From positions 62,001-126,000 of the forward strand of contig NZ_RKRF01000009.1 of NCBI RefSeq assembly GCF_003843875.1: DNA of 64,000 nucleotides, read 5' to 3'. Below the pieces are notes generated by a model. The model saw nothing but the letters and a program-made list of their open reading frames with translations, was not told the origin of the DNA and searched no databases. The translations under genes and the position numbers were made by a program. This document shows positions 1 through 7,913 of this stretch, in pieces. Within the stretch, counting starts at the first letter, position 1; every line of letters starts with the position of its first letter. This DNA is from Aquisalibacillus elongatus. GTDB taxonomy: Bacteria > Bacillota > Bacilli > Bacillales > Alkalibacillaceae.

Positions 1-2200
1 CTAGTGTCACATCCGCTGCTTCGATTGCAACATCCGTTCCTGTACCGATTGCCATACCAATGTCTGCAATCGCAAGAGCCGGCGCATCATTAATACCGTC
101 TCCTACCATCGCGACTTTCTTGCCTTTTTTCTGTAATTCTGATACTTTGTCAGCTTTGTTTTCTGGTAGAACTTCTGCAAAAACGTGAGATTCTGATATG
201 CCGACTTCTTTTGCCACAGCTTGAGCTGTTCGGGTATTATCACCTGTCATCATATAGACTTCAATTCCAAGGTTTTTCAGTTCTTCGATGGCTTTTTTCG
301 ATGTTGGCTTGACTGTGTCTGCAATGCCAATTGTAAATCTTAACTCACCATCAATCGCAGCCAATACAGCCGTTTTACCTTCTCGTTCAAACTCTTGTAA
401 TTTATCTTCAACAAGTTCTGTATTAATGCCTTGCTCAACCATTAACTTACGAGTTCCAACTAAAACTTGATGCTGATCAATTTGCGCCTGGATTCCGTGG
501 CCAGAGACCGCTTCAAATGAATCCGGGTCTTCAACTTCATAGTCATGCTCCGTCGCATAAGCCATAACCGCTTCTGCGAGTGGATGCTCAGAACGCTTCT
601 CTGCTGCGGCTACTAAGGCAAAATCATTATTAGAGCCTGAAACCGTCATGACATTCGTCACTCTTGGCTTACCTTCTGTAATCGTACCAGTTTTATCTAG
701 CAACACCGCTTCAATGGCTTGCGTTCCTTCGAGGTATTCACCGCCTTTAAATAAAATGCCTTTTTCAGCACCTCGACCAGAACCAACCATAATTGATGTT
801 GGCGTTGCAAGCCCTAATGCACATGGACACGCAATGACTAGAACAGCAATTGATGCTTCTAATGCTGATGACCATACACCAGGGTCTACAAACATAAACC
901 ACACAGCAAACGTCACAACAGCAATCGCAACCACAATTGGAACGAAAACCCCTGAAATACGGTCAGCCATACGCTGAATCGGCGCTTTTGATCCTTGGGC
1001 TTCTTCAACGATCTTTATAATCCCAGCGAGCGCGGTATCTTTTCCAACTTTTTTCGCTGTTAGCGTAATCGTTCCATTTTTATTAATCGTAGAACCAATC
1101 ACCGCATCGTTTTCACCTTTATCAACTGGAATAGATTCCCCTGTAATCATGGATTCATCAATTGATGTTGACCCTTGAATGACTTCACCATCAACCGGAA
1201 TCTTCTCACCAGGTTTAACGATAATATGATCGCCAACTTGAACTTGCTCAACCGGGATACGCTCTTCTTTTCCATCCCGTAAAACTGTTGCTTCTTTGGC
1301 TTGAAGCTTGAGCAAGTTTGTAATAGCTGCTGTCGTACGCCCTTTCGCTAATGCTTCAATATATTTACCTAATATAATTAACGTAATTAAAATCGCACTT
1401 GTCTCAAAGTAAAGGTCTGCATGTTGAATGGCACCAGTTTGCCACAAAATAGCCTGAACAACACTGTAGAAATAAGCAGCTGACGTCCCTAATGCAACTA
1501 ACAAATCCATATTGGCGCTTTTATTAACTAAGGCCCGATAAGCACCTGTATAGAAAGGCCAACCGACGTAAAATTGAACGACCGTTGCTAAAACAAACTG
1601 CGTCCATGGATATTCTATAAACCCTGGAGCAGATAACCCAAGATCAAACGGCATGTGCCCTAACATCGTTAATAATAATGGAAATGATAATATAGCAGAG
1701 AAAATAAATAAGTGTCTTTTATTTCGAATCTCTTTTTCTTTATGAGATTCTTTTTCCTCCTGGTCTTGTTTAACAACTGCCTCATAGCCTAGTTTTTTAA
1801 CTTTCTCTAATACATCATCTATTGATACTACCCCTGGGGTGTATTCAACCGTTCCAGATTCTGTCGCCAAATTAATATTCGCTTCAGAGATACCCTCCAT
1901 CTTAGAAAGGCCTTTTTCAATGCGAGTTGAACATGCTGCACATGTCATACCACGTATATCAAGTTCGACTTTTTCTTCTTGAACGCCGTAGCCTAATTTA
2001 TTAATCCGATCAATTACTTCATGAACCGTTGCCTGGTTTTCATCATAAGAAACTGAAGCTTTTTCCATTGAAAGGTTCACATTAGCTTCAACACCGTCCA
2101 TCTTGTTCAGCACTTTTTCAATTCGCGTTGAGCAAGCTGAACACGTCATGCCGGTTACATCGAGTTGGGTTTGCTTTTGATCCTTTTCTTCCGTTGCCAC
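1..2200 (-). CDS. copA: Copper-exporting P1B-type ATPase CopA (C-terminus cut by the window edge)
   Basis: This membrane ATPase exports Cu(I) from the cytoplasm. The frame is open from a GTG at 2200, preceded by AGGAAGGGGG, to base 1, giving about 733 residues; Bacillus CopA is about 800, so roughly the last 70 are outside. Visible in order: two N-terminal heavy-metal-binding domains (CSAC at residues 20-23 and CAAC near 90), membrane segments, the TGES actuator loop, the CPC metal-transport motif in an IACPCALG context, the DKTGT phosphorylation site, the HPLAEA motif of the nucleotide domain and GDGINDAPAL. CPC plus two CxxC domains is the signature of copper rather than zinc or cadmium pumps. 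It follows csoR by 15 bp on the same strand and should be co-transcribed with it under CsoR control. Antisense frames here are shadows. Confidence 0.96.
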   Translation of the reverse strand, partial: MATEEKDQKQTQLDVTGMTCSACSTRIEKVLNKMDGVEANVNLSMEKASVSYDENQATVHEVIDRINKLGYGVQEEKVELDIRGMTCAACSTRIEKGLSKMEGISEANINLATESGTVEYTPGVVSIDDVLEKVKKLGYEAVVKQDQEEKESHKEKEIRNKRHLFIFSAILSFPLLLTMLGHMPFDLGLSAPGFIEYPWTQFVLATVVQFYVGWPFYTGAYRALVNKSANMDLLVALGTSAAYFYSVVQAILWQTGAIQHADLYFETSAILITLIILGKYIEALAKGRTTAAITNLLKLQAKEATVLRDGKEERIPVEQVQVGDHIIVKPGEKIPVDGEVIQGSTSIDESMITGESIPVDKGENDAVIGSTINKNGTITLTAKKVGKDTALAGIIKIVEEAQGSKAPIQRMADRISGVFVPIVVAIAVVTFAVWFMFVDPGVWSSALEASIAVLVIACPCALGLATPTSIMVGSGRGAEKGILFKGGEYLEGTQAIEAVLLDKTGTITEGKPRVTNVMTVSGSNNDFALVAAAEKRSEHPLAEAVMAYATEHDYEVEDPDSFEAVSGHGIQAQIDQHQVLVGTRKLMVEQGINTELVEDKLQEFEREGKTAVLAAIDGELRFTIGIADTVKPTSKKAIEELKNLGIEVYMMTGDNTRTAQAVAKEVGISESHVFAEVLPENKADKVSELQKKGKKVAMVGDGINDAPALAIADIGMAIGTGTDVAIEAADVTL

Positions 2201-2215
2201 TATGATACCCCCTTC

Positions 2216-2533
2216 CTATTTTGAGTACTGCTTGATGACTTTCATTAACTCATCCATGTACTCATCACCGTTACCTTCTTTCACGGCATTCGTAACACAC
2301 ATCTTTGCGTGACGCTCTAGCATTTGGTAGCCCACTTTATCTAATGCCGCTTTGACAGCTGAAATCTGCACTAAAACATCTACGCAATAACGATCTTCTT
2401 CTACCATTTTTTGAAGACCACGTACTTGACCTTCAATTCTTTTCAATCTGTTTGCCATTGCTTCTTTCTCGGAGTTTGTCCTCGGAACAACAGGTTCCTC
2501 TTGATCCACCATTTTCACATCTTTTTCGTCCAT
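2216..2533 (-). CDS. csoR: CsoR copper-sensing transcriptional repressor
   Basis: A 105-residue all-helical repressor of the DUF156 (CsoR/RcnR) family that leaves DNA when it binds Cu(I). The family's Cys-His-Cys metal ligands are all present: C50 (DRYCVDV), H75 and C79 (ERHAKMC). The RLKRIEGQVRGL segment near residues 29-40 is the conserved first helix. The ATG at 2533 has a GAGGTGA ribosome site 8 bases upstream. The gene lies between copZ and copA, whereas in B. subtilis csoR is separate from copZA. A dyad of CsoR type sits just upstream at 2564-2580, so the csoR-copA unit is probably autoregulated. Confidence 0.95.
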   Translation of the reverse strand: MDEKDVKMVDQEEPVVPRTNSEKEAMANRLKRIEGQVRGLQKMVEEDRYCVDVLVQISAVKAALDKVGYQMLERHAKMCVTNAVKEGNGDEYMDELMKVIKQYSK

Positions 2534-2563
2534 GACAATGTCACCTCACACCCACTATATACT

Positions 2564-2580
2564 ATACCCGGATACGGTAT
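2564..2580 (-). promoter_or_regulatory. Candidate CsoR operator for csoR-copA
   Basis: The dyad ATACC-N7-GGTAT lies 31 bp upstream of the csoR start. A dyad with the same 5-7-5 layout occurs upstream of copZ. Assignment as a CsoR site is inference from position and from the shared architecture. Confidence 0.7.
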
Positions 2581-2591
2581 ATTGTTAATCG

Positions 2592-2621
2592 AAAAATTCC
2601 CCGTTCAAAATTCGAACGGGG
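2592..2621 (-). terminator. Rho-independent terminator after copZ
   Basis: An 8-bp perfect stem (CCCCGTTC/GAACGGGG, 2599-2606 and 2614-2621) is followed on the minus strand by a TTTTT run. It separates copZ from csoR-copA, so the cluster consists of two units. Confidence 0.85.
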
Positions 2622-2630
2622 TAAAATTCG

Positions 2631-2840
2631 TTATGCTACTACGTCATAACCTTGATCATCAATTGCTTCTTTCATTTGATCAACGGTTACTTTTGATTCA
2701 TCAAATTTAACATCAACTTTACCTTCACCTAAGTTAACGTTAACCTCTGAAACCCCATCTAATTCGTTTAGAGCACCTTCAACTGAAGATACACAATGTC
2801 CACAAGACATACCTTGAACAGTTAGTGTTAAATCCTTCAT
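2631..2840 (-). CDS. copZ: Copper chaperone CopZ
   Basis: A 69-residue single heavy-metal-associated domain that carries Cu(I) in the cytoplasm and delivers it to the N-terminal domains of CopA. The metal-binding motif GMSCGHC has its cysteines at 13 and 16, and the length is that of B. subtilis CopZ. It starts with ATG after GAAAGGGG. It is first in the copper cluster but has its own terminator and its own CsoR-like operator, so chaperone output can be set apart from the pump. Confidence 0.96.
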   Translation of the reverse strand: MKDLTLTVQGMSCGHCVSSVEGALNELDGVSEVNVNLGEGKVDVKFDESKVTVDQMKEAIDDQGYDVVA

Positions 2841-2880
2841 GAATATAACCCCTTTCTATTTGTTCTGATTATAATATATC

Positions 2881-2897
2881 ATACCCCCGAAAGGTAT
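2881..2897 (-). promoter_or_regulatory. Candidate CsoR operator and promoter of copZ
   Basis: The dyad ATACC-N7-GGTAT lies immediately upstream of a minus-strand TATAAT (-10) box near 2867-2872, so bound repressor would overlap the -35/-10 spacer. It is the second copy of the ATACC-N7-GGTAT layout seen before csoR. Confidence 0.75.
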
Positions 2898-3042
2898 TCA
2901 AATTATATAACTCATTTTTCTTTATAATAATTGAACTCTTGAAGTCCTGCCTATCATATACCCCCTCCAAGCATTTTAATCATATTATGAAAGACAAGCG
3001 TATATCTTAGTAAAGTAACAGTTTATTGAAGGGGGCGCACTA

Positions 3043-3576
3043 ATGAGTGTAGTCATTTTTTCAAGCGTGGTTTTACTGATTAATTTGTTAATCATTTTTA
3101 TTTTTATTCGTCCAAACGGAAAACAGATGGAATCTATGATCACAACCATGGTTTTAACTTCATCTACGGGGTTATCAATTGGTTTTTTTATCTGGTTTTT
3201 GTTCAGCGAAAATCACCTAGTAGCTACACTTATCGCAATTGGGTCAGCTGCTTTCATCGGTATGTTTATCGGTATGAAATTTGGGATTAAGTGTCAAGTT
3301 GAGGGGTTCTTCTCCGGACTAATGGCATCTATGATGGGGATTATGTTAATTATGATGTTTAATGTTCAGGATAGCGCCTTTTTATTAATGGTTGGACTAG
3401 CATTTCTATGTAGTATGACTATCTTTTCAGTAGCTCGGCAATTTGAGTTGCCTTATAAGTTGTTAGTTATTTTGTGCATAACTGTGGTACTCGTATTTGG
3501 GTTATTCCCAAAAGAAGTTATAGTTGACCATCACCCTAAACATCATAGTTTCAAAAACCAAATTTTGTTAATATAG
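3043..3576 (+). CDS. Membrane protein of unknown function (177 aa)
   Basis: Not recognised. The product is almost entirely hydrophobic, with five or six predicted membrane segments, short loops and a small His/Lys-rich C-terminus (about residues 160-175: DHHPKHH followed by SFKN). A strong GAAGGGGGCG ribosome site precedes the ATG. The Met-rich segment around residues 103-118 and the His-rich tail, together with the adjacent copper genes, raise the possibility of a metal-related role, but this is a guess. It may be co-transcribed with the small membrane ORF that begins 26 bp downstream. Confidence 0.75.
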   Translation: MSVVIFSSVVLLINLLIIFIFIRPNGKQMESMITTMVLTSSTGLSIGFFIWFLFSENHLVATLIAIGSAAFIGMFIGMKFGIKCQVEGFFSGLMASMMGIMLIMMFNVQDSAFLLMVGLAFLCSMTIFSVARQFELPYKLLVILCITVVLVFGLFPKEVIVDHHPKHHSFKNQILLI

Positions 3577-3602
3577 AGACAAAAGCTAAAGGGGTGAATG
3601 AA

Positions 3603-3761
3603 TTGGAGAGTTTTTCAATTATTGGGATTTTAATTACTTTAATCCCTATTATAATTTGCATTGTAGTCGTTATGTGGATTTTACAAATTCGAGATTATAA
3701 TCACGAACAGGTTGAACAAAACAAACGCATCATAAAATTGCTTGAAGAACAGAATCACTAA
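3603..3761 (+). CDS. Small single-pass membrane protein with coiled C-terminus (52 aa)
   Basis: A TTG start follows AAAGGGG by 8 bases; an in-frame GTG nine bases upstream lacks room for a ribosome site. The product has an N-terminal membrane helix (about residues 5-27) followed by a charged helix ending in RIIKLLEEQ. This layout resembles small DUF4083-like Bacillus proteins, but that is an impression only. Its stop codon abuts the first unit of a repeat array. Confidence 0.6.
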   Translation: MESFSIIGILITLIPIIICIVVVMWILQIRDYNHEQVEQNKRIIKLLEEQNH

Positions 3762-4175
3762 TTTATGCGCTTCTTTCTGCGATTTATGCACTACTTTTTT
3801 GAATTTATGCGCTTCGAATTCTGTCGAACGCAACAAATTCTTAAATTTATGTGCACTTTTTAAGTCGTTTATGTGGTGTTTGGCGCAGGGGTGATCCCCC
3901 TATGCCATCATTTTTTTCTTTTTTCTTTCAAATGAACGAAATTATTAATTTATGCGCTGCTTTCTGCGATTTATGCGCTACTTTTTTGAATTTACGCGCT
4001 CCGAATTTTGTCGAATGTAACAAAATCTTAAATTTATGCGCCCTTTTCAGGTGGTTTATGCGCTGTTTGGCACAGGAGATATTCCCCCTGCGCCATTATT
4101 CATATTGTTCGTTCTTCTTTTCATGTGAACGAAATCATTAATTTATGCGCTGTTTAGTGCAGGGGTGACCCCTTT
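3762..4175. repeat. Duplicated array of 21-bp-phased TTTATGCGC repeats
   Basis: TTTATGCGC-like words start at 3762, 3783, 3804, 3846 and 3868, and again at 3949, 3970, 3991, 4033 and 4055, with a last one at 4142. Spacing is 21 or 22 bp, or 42 where one word has decayed (3825, 4012). The whole block, including a GGGGTGATCCCC-like dyad (about 3888) and a T-rich stretch, is duplicated with a period of 187 then 193 bp. It fills the gap between two convergent genes. The weak plus-strand frame across it has a matching 7-residue periodicity and is judged non-coding. Confidence 0.85.
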
Positions 4176-4818
4176 ATTTTGTTCGATCTACTTTTTCAGA
4201 TAACATTAGCGATACGAACATGCCTATTCCGATAACTAGAAAAATAGTACTCGATGAGAAAGCGATAAACATCTCACCAGTGGCTAAACCTGATGTGACT
4301 CCGACGAAAATTCCAAATAACGAAACACCAACTGCTAAAGCGTACAAAACCGCACGTATGCGATTCATCGCATATTTTCGAGCCGTTTCTCTAGCCAATA
4401 GGCTATAAGTTAAAATAGCTCCTCCGATGACAATAAAAATACTCGTTCCTGACTTCGCCGGTGCTGCAACATCCATAAAGTTCATGCTAATCGTCATTAA
4501 AAAGCCGAAAACAATTAACATCACACTAATTACAATTCCACCAGTCGAAATCCGATTCGTCATGGAACTATACACTTCACCTTTTGCTTCTTCACGGCCC
4601 GCTTCACGCATATCATCAACTAAACCACTTAAGTCACCCATCGAAACCTTTGCTTCTTTGAATGCTTCCTCATCCGACATGCCCTGTTTTTGATAATCTT
4701 TAATACGCTCATGCATATTCGTTACCAATTCTTGTTTCAAATCAAACAGTTGCTGACTTTTCCCTACGTCCTTAAATAAATCATCAATATACTTCCTTAC
4801 TTCATCATTTAGATTCAC
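4174..4818 (-). CDS. HAAS-domain (permease prefix) membrane protein
   Basis: A 214-residue protein with a soluble helical N-terminus (about 1-80, YIDDLFKDV..., the HAAS signalling domain) and four hydrophobic segments (about 92-112, 124-143, 155-176 and 185-207). HAAS proteins are typically paired with PadR regulators and relay or sense envelope signals. It overlaps the upstream padR-type gene by 14 bp, so the two are translationally coupled. Function beyond the family is not known. Confidence 0.85.
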   Translation of the reverse strand: MNLNDEVRKYIDDLFKDVGKSQQLFDLKQELVTNMHERIKDYQKQGMSDEEAFKEAKVSMGDLSGLVDDMREAGREEAKGEVYSSMTNRISTGGIVISVMLIVFGFLMTISMNFMDVAAPAKSGTSIFIVIGGAILTYSLLARETARKYAMNRIRAVLYALAVGVSLFGIFVGVTSGLATGEMFIAFSSSTIFLVIGIGMFVSLMLSEKVDRTK

Positions 4819-5158
4819 TCTGATCCCCTCCTGTAATTAATTGATCCAGTACATCTTTTGCAAATAGCCATTCCTCTTTGTTTTGTTGGTACTTTTTCAG
4901 ACCATCTTCAGTTATTCGGTAATACTTCCGCCTTCCACCTTGCGTCTCGTCTCCCCAATAAGATGTAATAAGGCCTTCTTTTTGTAAACGTCTAAAAGCT
5001 GTGTAGAGTGTAGCTTCTTTTAATTCATACTGGTTTTGGCTGAGTTCAATAATTTTTTTGTAGATCTCATATCCATAACTATCTCCTTGTCTCAAAATGT
5101 TAAGTATGATGGTCACTGTATGTCCGCGGATTAAGTCTGTTGAAATATTCGTGCTCAT
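4805..5158 (-). CDS. PadR-family transcriptional regulator
   Basis: A 117-residue winged-helix regulator. The N-terminal RGHTVTIILNILRQGDSYGYEIYKKI region and the later TLYTAFRRLQKEGLI and GRRKYYRITEDG segments are typical PadR helix-turn-helix and wing sequences. The C-terminus is short, as in subfamily 2. It is the first gene of a two-gene unit with the HAAS membrane protein and probably represses its own operon. Confidence 0.92.
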   Translation of the reverse strand: MSTNISTDLIRGHTVTIILNILRQGDSYGYEIYKKIIELSQNQYELKEATLYTAFRRLQKEGLITSYWGDETQGGRRKYYRITEDGLKKYQQNKEEWLFAKDVLDQLITGGDQSESK

Positions 5159-5225
5159 ATATGCCTCACCTCCTGAAATACATCATATAACATATTACTA
5201 TTTGTGTCAAAGTAATATGTTATAA

Positions 5226-5260
5226 AAAATAACCTTTGACTTGTTTTATTAGTCAAAGGT
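5226..5260 (-). terminator. Terminator of the type I toxin mRNA
   Basis: A 10-bp perfect stem (5232-5241 and 5251-5260) is followed on the minus strand by TTATTTTTT. It would end the toxin transcript after an approximately 150-base 3' untranslated region, as expected for type I toxin messages. Confidence 0.65.
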
Positions 5261-5269
5261 GGTTATAAT
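5241..5269 (+). promoter_or_regulatory. Candidate promoter of the antisense antitoxin RNA
   Basis: TTGTTT (5241-5246), a 17-bp spacer and TATAAT (5264-5269) point into the region complementary to the toxin message. Confidence 0.5.
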
Positions 5270-5275
5270 ATAATT

Positions 5276-5413
5276 AGAAAATTTGCATAAAATAAAGTAA
5301 CCGCTGGTGCGGACACACCAACGGTTACGTACAATAGCCCTTCAAAGGGGCGGCTCGCATTCGGGATAGTAACTACCCTACAGCTTACCAGGCATGAGGG
5401 TGGTTACTTTTTT
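5276..5413 (+). ncRNA. Putative antisense RNA antitoxin (RatA/SR4-like arrangement)
   Basis: The region lies opposite the 3' end and 3' untranslated region of the 25-codon toxin gene. It has a plus-strand promoter upstream and ends in an intrinsic terminator (GTAACTACCCT paired with AGGGTGGTTAC, then seven T) that overlaps the toxin stop codon. It also contains a GTAACCGCTGGTG/CACCAACGGTTAC hairpin at 5297-5328. Convergent 3'-overlapping transcription is the layout of txpA/ratA and bsrG/SR4. The transcription start is inferred. Confidence 0.6.
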
Positions 5414-5481
5414 TGTGACAGCAGTAACACCACAAATGATCCGAACGTCAACATGATCATGAGGGCTTCAAATACCGTCAT
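5404..5481 (-). CDS. Type I toxin, holin-like hydrophobic peptide (25 aa)
   Basis: A 25-codon gene with ATG at 5481 preceded by AAAGGGGGTGAT. The peptide begins MTVFEAL, continues with a single hydrophobic stretch of about 17 residues (MIMLTFGSFVVLLL) and ends SQKK. The start, membrane helix and Lys tail match the short putative holin-like toxins of the TxpA/BsrG group, which insert in the membrane of their own cell when not silenced. A convergent antisense RNA lies opposite. It is too short for most gene finders. Confidence 0.75.
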   Translation of the reverse strand: MTVFEALMIMLTFGSFVVLLLSQKK

Positions 5482-5596
5482 AGGCATCACCCCCTTTGTT
5501 CACCAAATGAGGGGCGAGCCACCACCCTAAAAGCCTTATTGTACACTATTCATTTTAACAAATGTATCTATTAAAATACAGAACATATATTCCTAT

Positions 5597-5630
5597 TATA
5601 AAAAGCCCACTAGATTTACTAGTGAGCTTT
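5597..5630 (-). terminator. Terminator of the acidic-protein gene
   Basis: The stem AAAGCYCACTAG/CTAGTGRGCTTT (5602-5613 and 5619-5630) is followed by TTTTTATAA on the minus strand, immediately after the stop at 5638. Confidence 0.85.
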
Positions 5631-5637
5631 GACATGA

Positions 5638-6612
5638 TTAATCATCTTCGCGATCTTCATCCTCGTCGTCATCATCTTCGTCTTCTTCATCTTCGTCTTC
5701 TTCATCTTCGTCATCATCGTCGTCACGATCGTCTTTGTCTTCTTCATCTTTTTCTTCTAATTTCTCAACTTGTTCTTCTAATTTTTCTAAAGCTTTTTCA
5801 GCTTTTTCTTCAGCTTTTTCTTCAGCCTTTTCTGTTTTCCATTCTAACTTTTCTAGAATCTTATCGATTTTTTCTTCGGCTTTATCTAATTTTTTCTCAG
5901 CTTTTTCTTCGCTTTCAACCTTTTCTAATTCTCGTTCTAATTCAGACAGAACTTTATCTAACTCACGCTCTGCCTTCTCTGTTGCTTTATCTAATTTCTT
6001 AGTTGTTTTCTCTTTTTCTTTATCTAGCTTACGTTCTGTCTTTTCTACTTTCTTAACGACTTCATCTTTTTCTTCTTTTACTTCTTCACTCTCTTGTTCC
6101 TCTTGTTCGTTTTCTTCTTCAGATTCCTCATTGTCTTCTTTTGAAGTCTCTTCATTTTGTTTTGTTAGAACGCGTTCAAGTTCATCTTTAGTGTCTTGTG
6201 ACAATTCATCATTGTTTAATAAATCTTGTAAATTAACCACTTGCTGCTCTTGATTTTCTTCTACTTCCTCTTCGACTTCCGTTACATCTTCACCATCAGA
6301 TTTTGCTTCTTCAATATTCTTCTTGATTTCTTCTAAATGTTGCTCATACTCTTTGAATAATTCATCCACTTCTTCTTGATGGTCTTTTTCAATTAATTCT
6401 TGGATCTCAGCTAGTCTTTCTTCAGCAAATCCATCTTGTAATAATGCCTTAACTGTTTTATCTTCTGTTAATTCATACTCCGCTTGCTCCATGAAGCGAC
6501 TCATGTCATAAACTTCTGAGTCAGGGCTTACATACGTTTTCTCCTCTTCAGCGTTTACTGTTCCTCCAATTAGCAAAATACTAGCTGTAATAGCAAATAT
6601 TAATCTTTTCAA
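5638..6612 (-). CDS. Secreted, extremely acidic coiled-coil protein
   Basis: A 324-residue protein with a cleavable signal peptide (about residues 1-21, ending VNA), a helical Glu-rich N-terminal half and a long Lys/Glu-rich coiled coil with recurring EKAEEKLDKAEEK-type units (about 150-280). Its last 45 residues are almost entirely Asp and Glu. The N-terminal part (MEQAEYELTEDKTVKALL and following) resembles DUF5667-like domains, but I am not sure. The tail could bind cations or keep the protein soluble at high salt. The low-complexity coding DNA makes long false frames on the opposite strand. It lies 15 bp after a lipoprotein gene and is probably co-transcribed with it. Confidence 0.85.
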   Translation of the reverse strand: MKRLIFAITASILLIGGTVNAEEEKTYVSPDSEVYDMSRFMEQAEYELTEDKTVKALLQDGFAEERLAEIQELIEKDHQEEVDELFKEYEQHLEEIKKNIEEAKSDGEDVTEVEEEVEENQEQQVVNLQDLLNNDELSQDTKDELERVLTKQNEETSKEDNEESEEENEQEEQESEEVKEEKDEVVKKVEKTERKLDKEKEKTTKKLDKATEKAERELDKVLSELERELEKVESEEKAEKKLDKAEEKIDKILEKLEWKTEKAEEKAEEKAEKALEKLEEQVEKLEEKDEEDKDDRDDDDDEDEEDEDEEDEDDDDEDEDREDD

Positions 6613-6627
6613 TACACTCGCCCTTTC

Positions 6628-7122
6628 TTATTTTTGTAACTCGACAGCTGATTGAAATTCTTCAATGGTCTCTTTTACATCTTCATATACATTTGTTTTA
6701 GATAAAAAAGACAAAATTAATGTTTGTTCTTCATCTTGTTCAAGATAAACATCTGTTCTAATGCTTTCTTTATTTTTGGTTTGGTATGAAAAAGACTCTT
6801 CTTGTTCTTCTATAACCTCAACATCTCCAGCACCTGCAAGAAGTTCATCTTTAATTTGATTAAAATCTTTTTCAGTCTCTACCACTGTCGCAATAGCTTT
6901 CAAATCTTGATGGTTAAAATTAACCGTTAAAGGTTCTTTCTTTTCTTTACCTATAGACCAACCTGAAACATTCGAAACTACTAGTCCACCTTCTTCATAC
7001 AAGGTATCTTTTGTTTCTTCTTTTGCCTGGTCTTCTTGTTGATCTTTTTCTTCAGCGTCAGCTCCACAGCCCGACAAAACCAACAATCCTGCTACCAGAA
7101 CAAGACATAATTTGTTAAGCAT
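6628..7122 (-). CDS. Lipoprotein of unknown function (164 aa)
   Basis: A type II signal peptide with lipobox LSGC (Cys 19) is followed by an acidic linker (residues 22-40) and a compact domain (about 45-160), so it is anchored on the outer face of the membrane. The family was not recognised; a DUF4367- or PsbP-like fold is conceivable from its length and the alternating beta pattern, but nothing decisive is seen. It is the first gene of a likely two-gene unit with the extremely acidic secreted protein. Confidence 0.8.
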   Translation of the reverse strand: MLNKLCLVLVAGLLVLSGCGADAEEKDQQEDQAKEETKDTLYEEGGLVVSNVSGWSIGKEKKEPLTVNFNHQDLKAIATVVETEKDFNQIKDELLAGAGDVEVIEEQEESFSYQTKNKESIRTDVYLEQDEEQTLILSFLSKTNVYEDVKETIEEFQSAVELQK

Positions 7123-7191
7123 TTATGTACCTCTCCCTCAATCAATCTACTTATACTTTACGAAATTGGTTTTTAGCTTTTGAGGGTTAAG

Positions 7192-7833
7192 TTACTTTTT
7201 TCCCTTCCATTCGTCAAAAAATTCATTAAGAAAATGCTCCATAAATTCATGTCGACTATTGGCTATCTCATACCCTGACTTGGTATTCATTAGATCTTTC
7301 AACTTAAGTAATTTCTCATAAAAATGGTTAATACTTGTACCCTCATTATTTCTATACTCCTTATGCGTCATGGTACCCCGCGGTTGCACTTCTGGATTAT
7401 AAACAACGTTGCCGACTGATCCACCGTATGTAAAACATCTCGCAATCCCAATGGCACCAATCGCATCTAAACGATCAGCGTCTTGTACAACTTTTGCTTC
7501 TAAATTGGTGAGTTCAGGACCATTACCACCTTTAAACGAGATCGATTCAGTAATATCAATAATATGCTGACGGGTTACTTCCTCTACACCCATGTGTATT
7601 AACCAATCCTCTACTTTTTCCTTCGCCGCTTCAACATCTTCATTCAGTTTCTCATCCGCCAAGTCATGTAAAAGAGCAGCCATTACACATATAAATTTAT
7701 TTGCCCCTTCTTCTTCAGCAATTCTTTGAGTCATTTTGGTCACACGATCAATATGCCACCAATCGTGACCAGAACCTTCATTCTCTAACTCCTGTCTGAC
7801 AAATGAAGCTGTTTTTTGTATGATTCCATCCAT
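7192..7833 (-). CDS. HD-domain metal-dependent phosphohydrolase
   Basis: A 213-residue cytoplasmic protein of the YedJ-like HD family. The metal ligands are visible: His in HDWWHIDRV (about residue 22), HD in ALLHDLADEK (about 57) and the distal Asp in VVQDADRLDAIGA (about 122). These enzymes hydrolyse nucleotide or related phosphates; the substrate here is unknown. The start is the ATG at 7833, six bases after CGGAGGA; an in-frame start at 7851 would bury that ribosome site. Confidence 0.88.
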   Translation of the reverse strand: MDGIIQKTASFVRQELENEGSGHDWWHIDRVTKMTQRIAEEEGANKFICVMAALLHDLADEKLNEDVEAAKEKVEDWLIHMGVEEVTRQHIIDITESISFKGGNGPELTNLEAKVVQDADRLDAIGAIGIARCFTYGGSVGNVVYNPEVQPRGTMTHKEYRNNEGTSINHFYEKLLKLKDLMNTKSGYEIANSRHEFMEHFLNEFFDEWKGKK

Positions 7834-7913
7834 GGTAAATCCTCCGTCCAACTAGTGTAAGTTCATTATACCAAAGAACTTTCAGGCAATTTAAACAATA
7901 GGAAAAATTAACC

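Noticed and set aside
288..977. Plus-strand open frames across copA
   Set aside because: They lie antisense to clearly conserved copA motifs and have no ribosome sites; shadow frames.
2955..2968. Third CsoR site (ATACCCCC half-site)
   Set aside because: Only one half of the dyad is present and no gene start fits.
3851..4141. Plus-strand frame with a repeating NLCA pattern
   Set aside because: The repeated peptide follows directly from the 21-bp phased DNA repeat and lacks a ribosome site.
5562..6253. Long plus-strand frames opposite the acidic protein
   Set aside because: Low-complexity Glu/Lys coding DNA creates Ser/Phe or Leu/His-rich frames on the other strand; no start signals.
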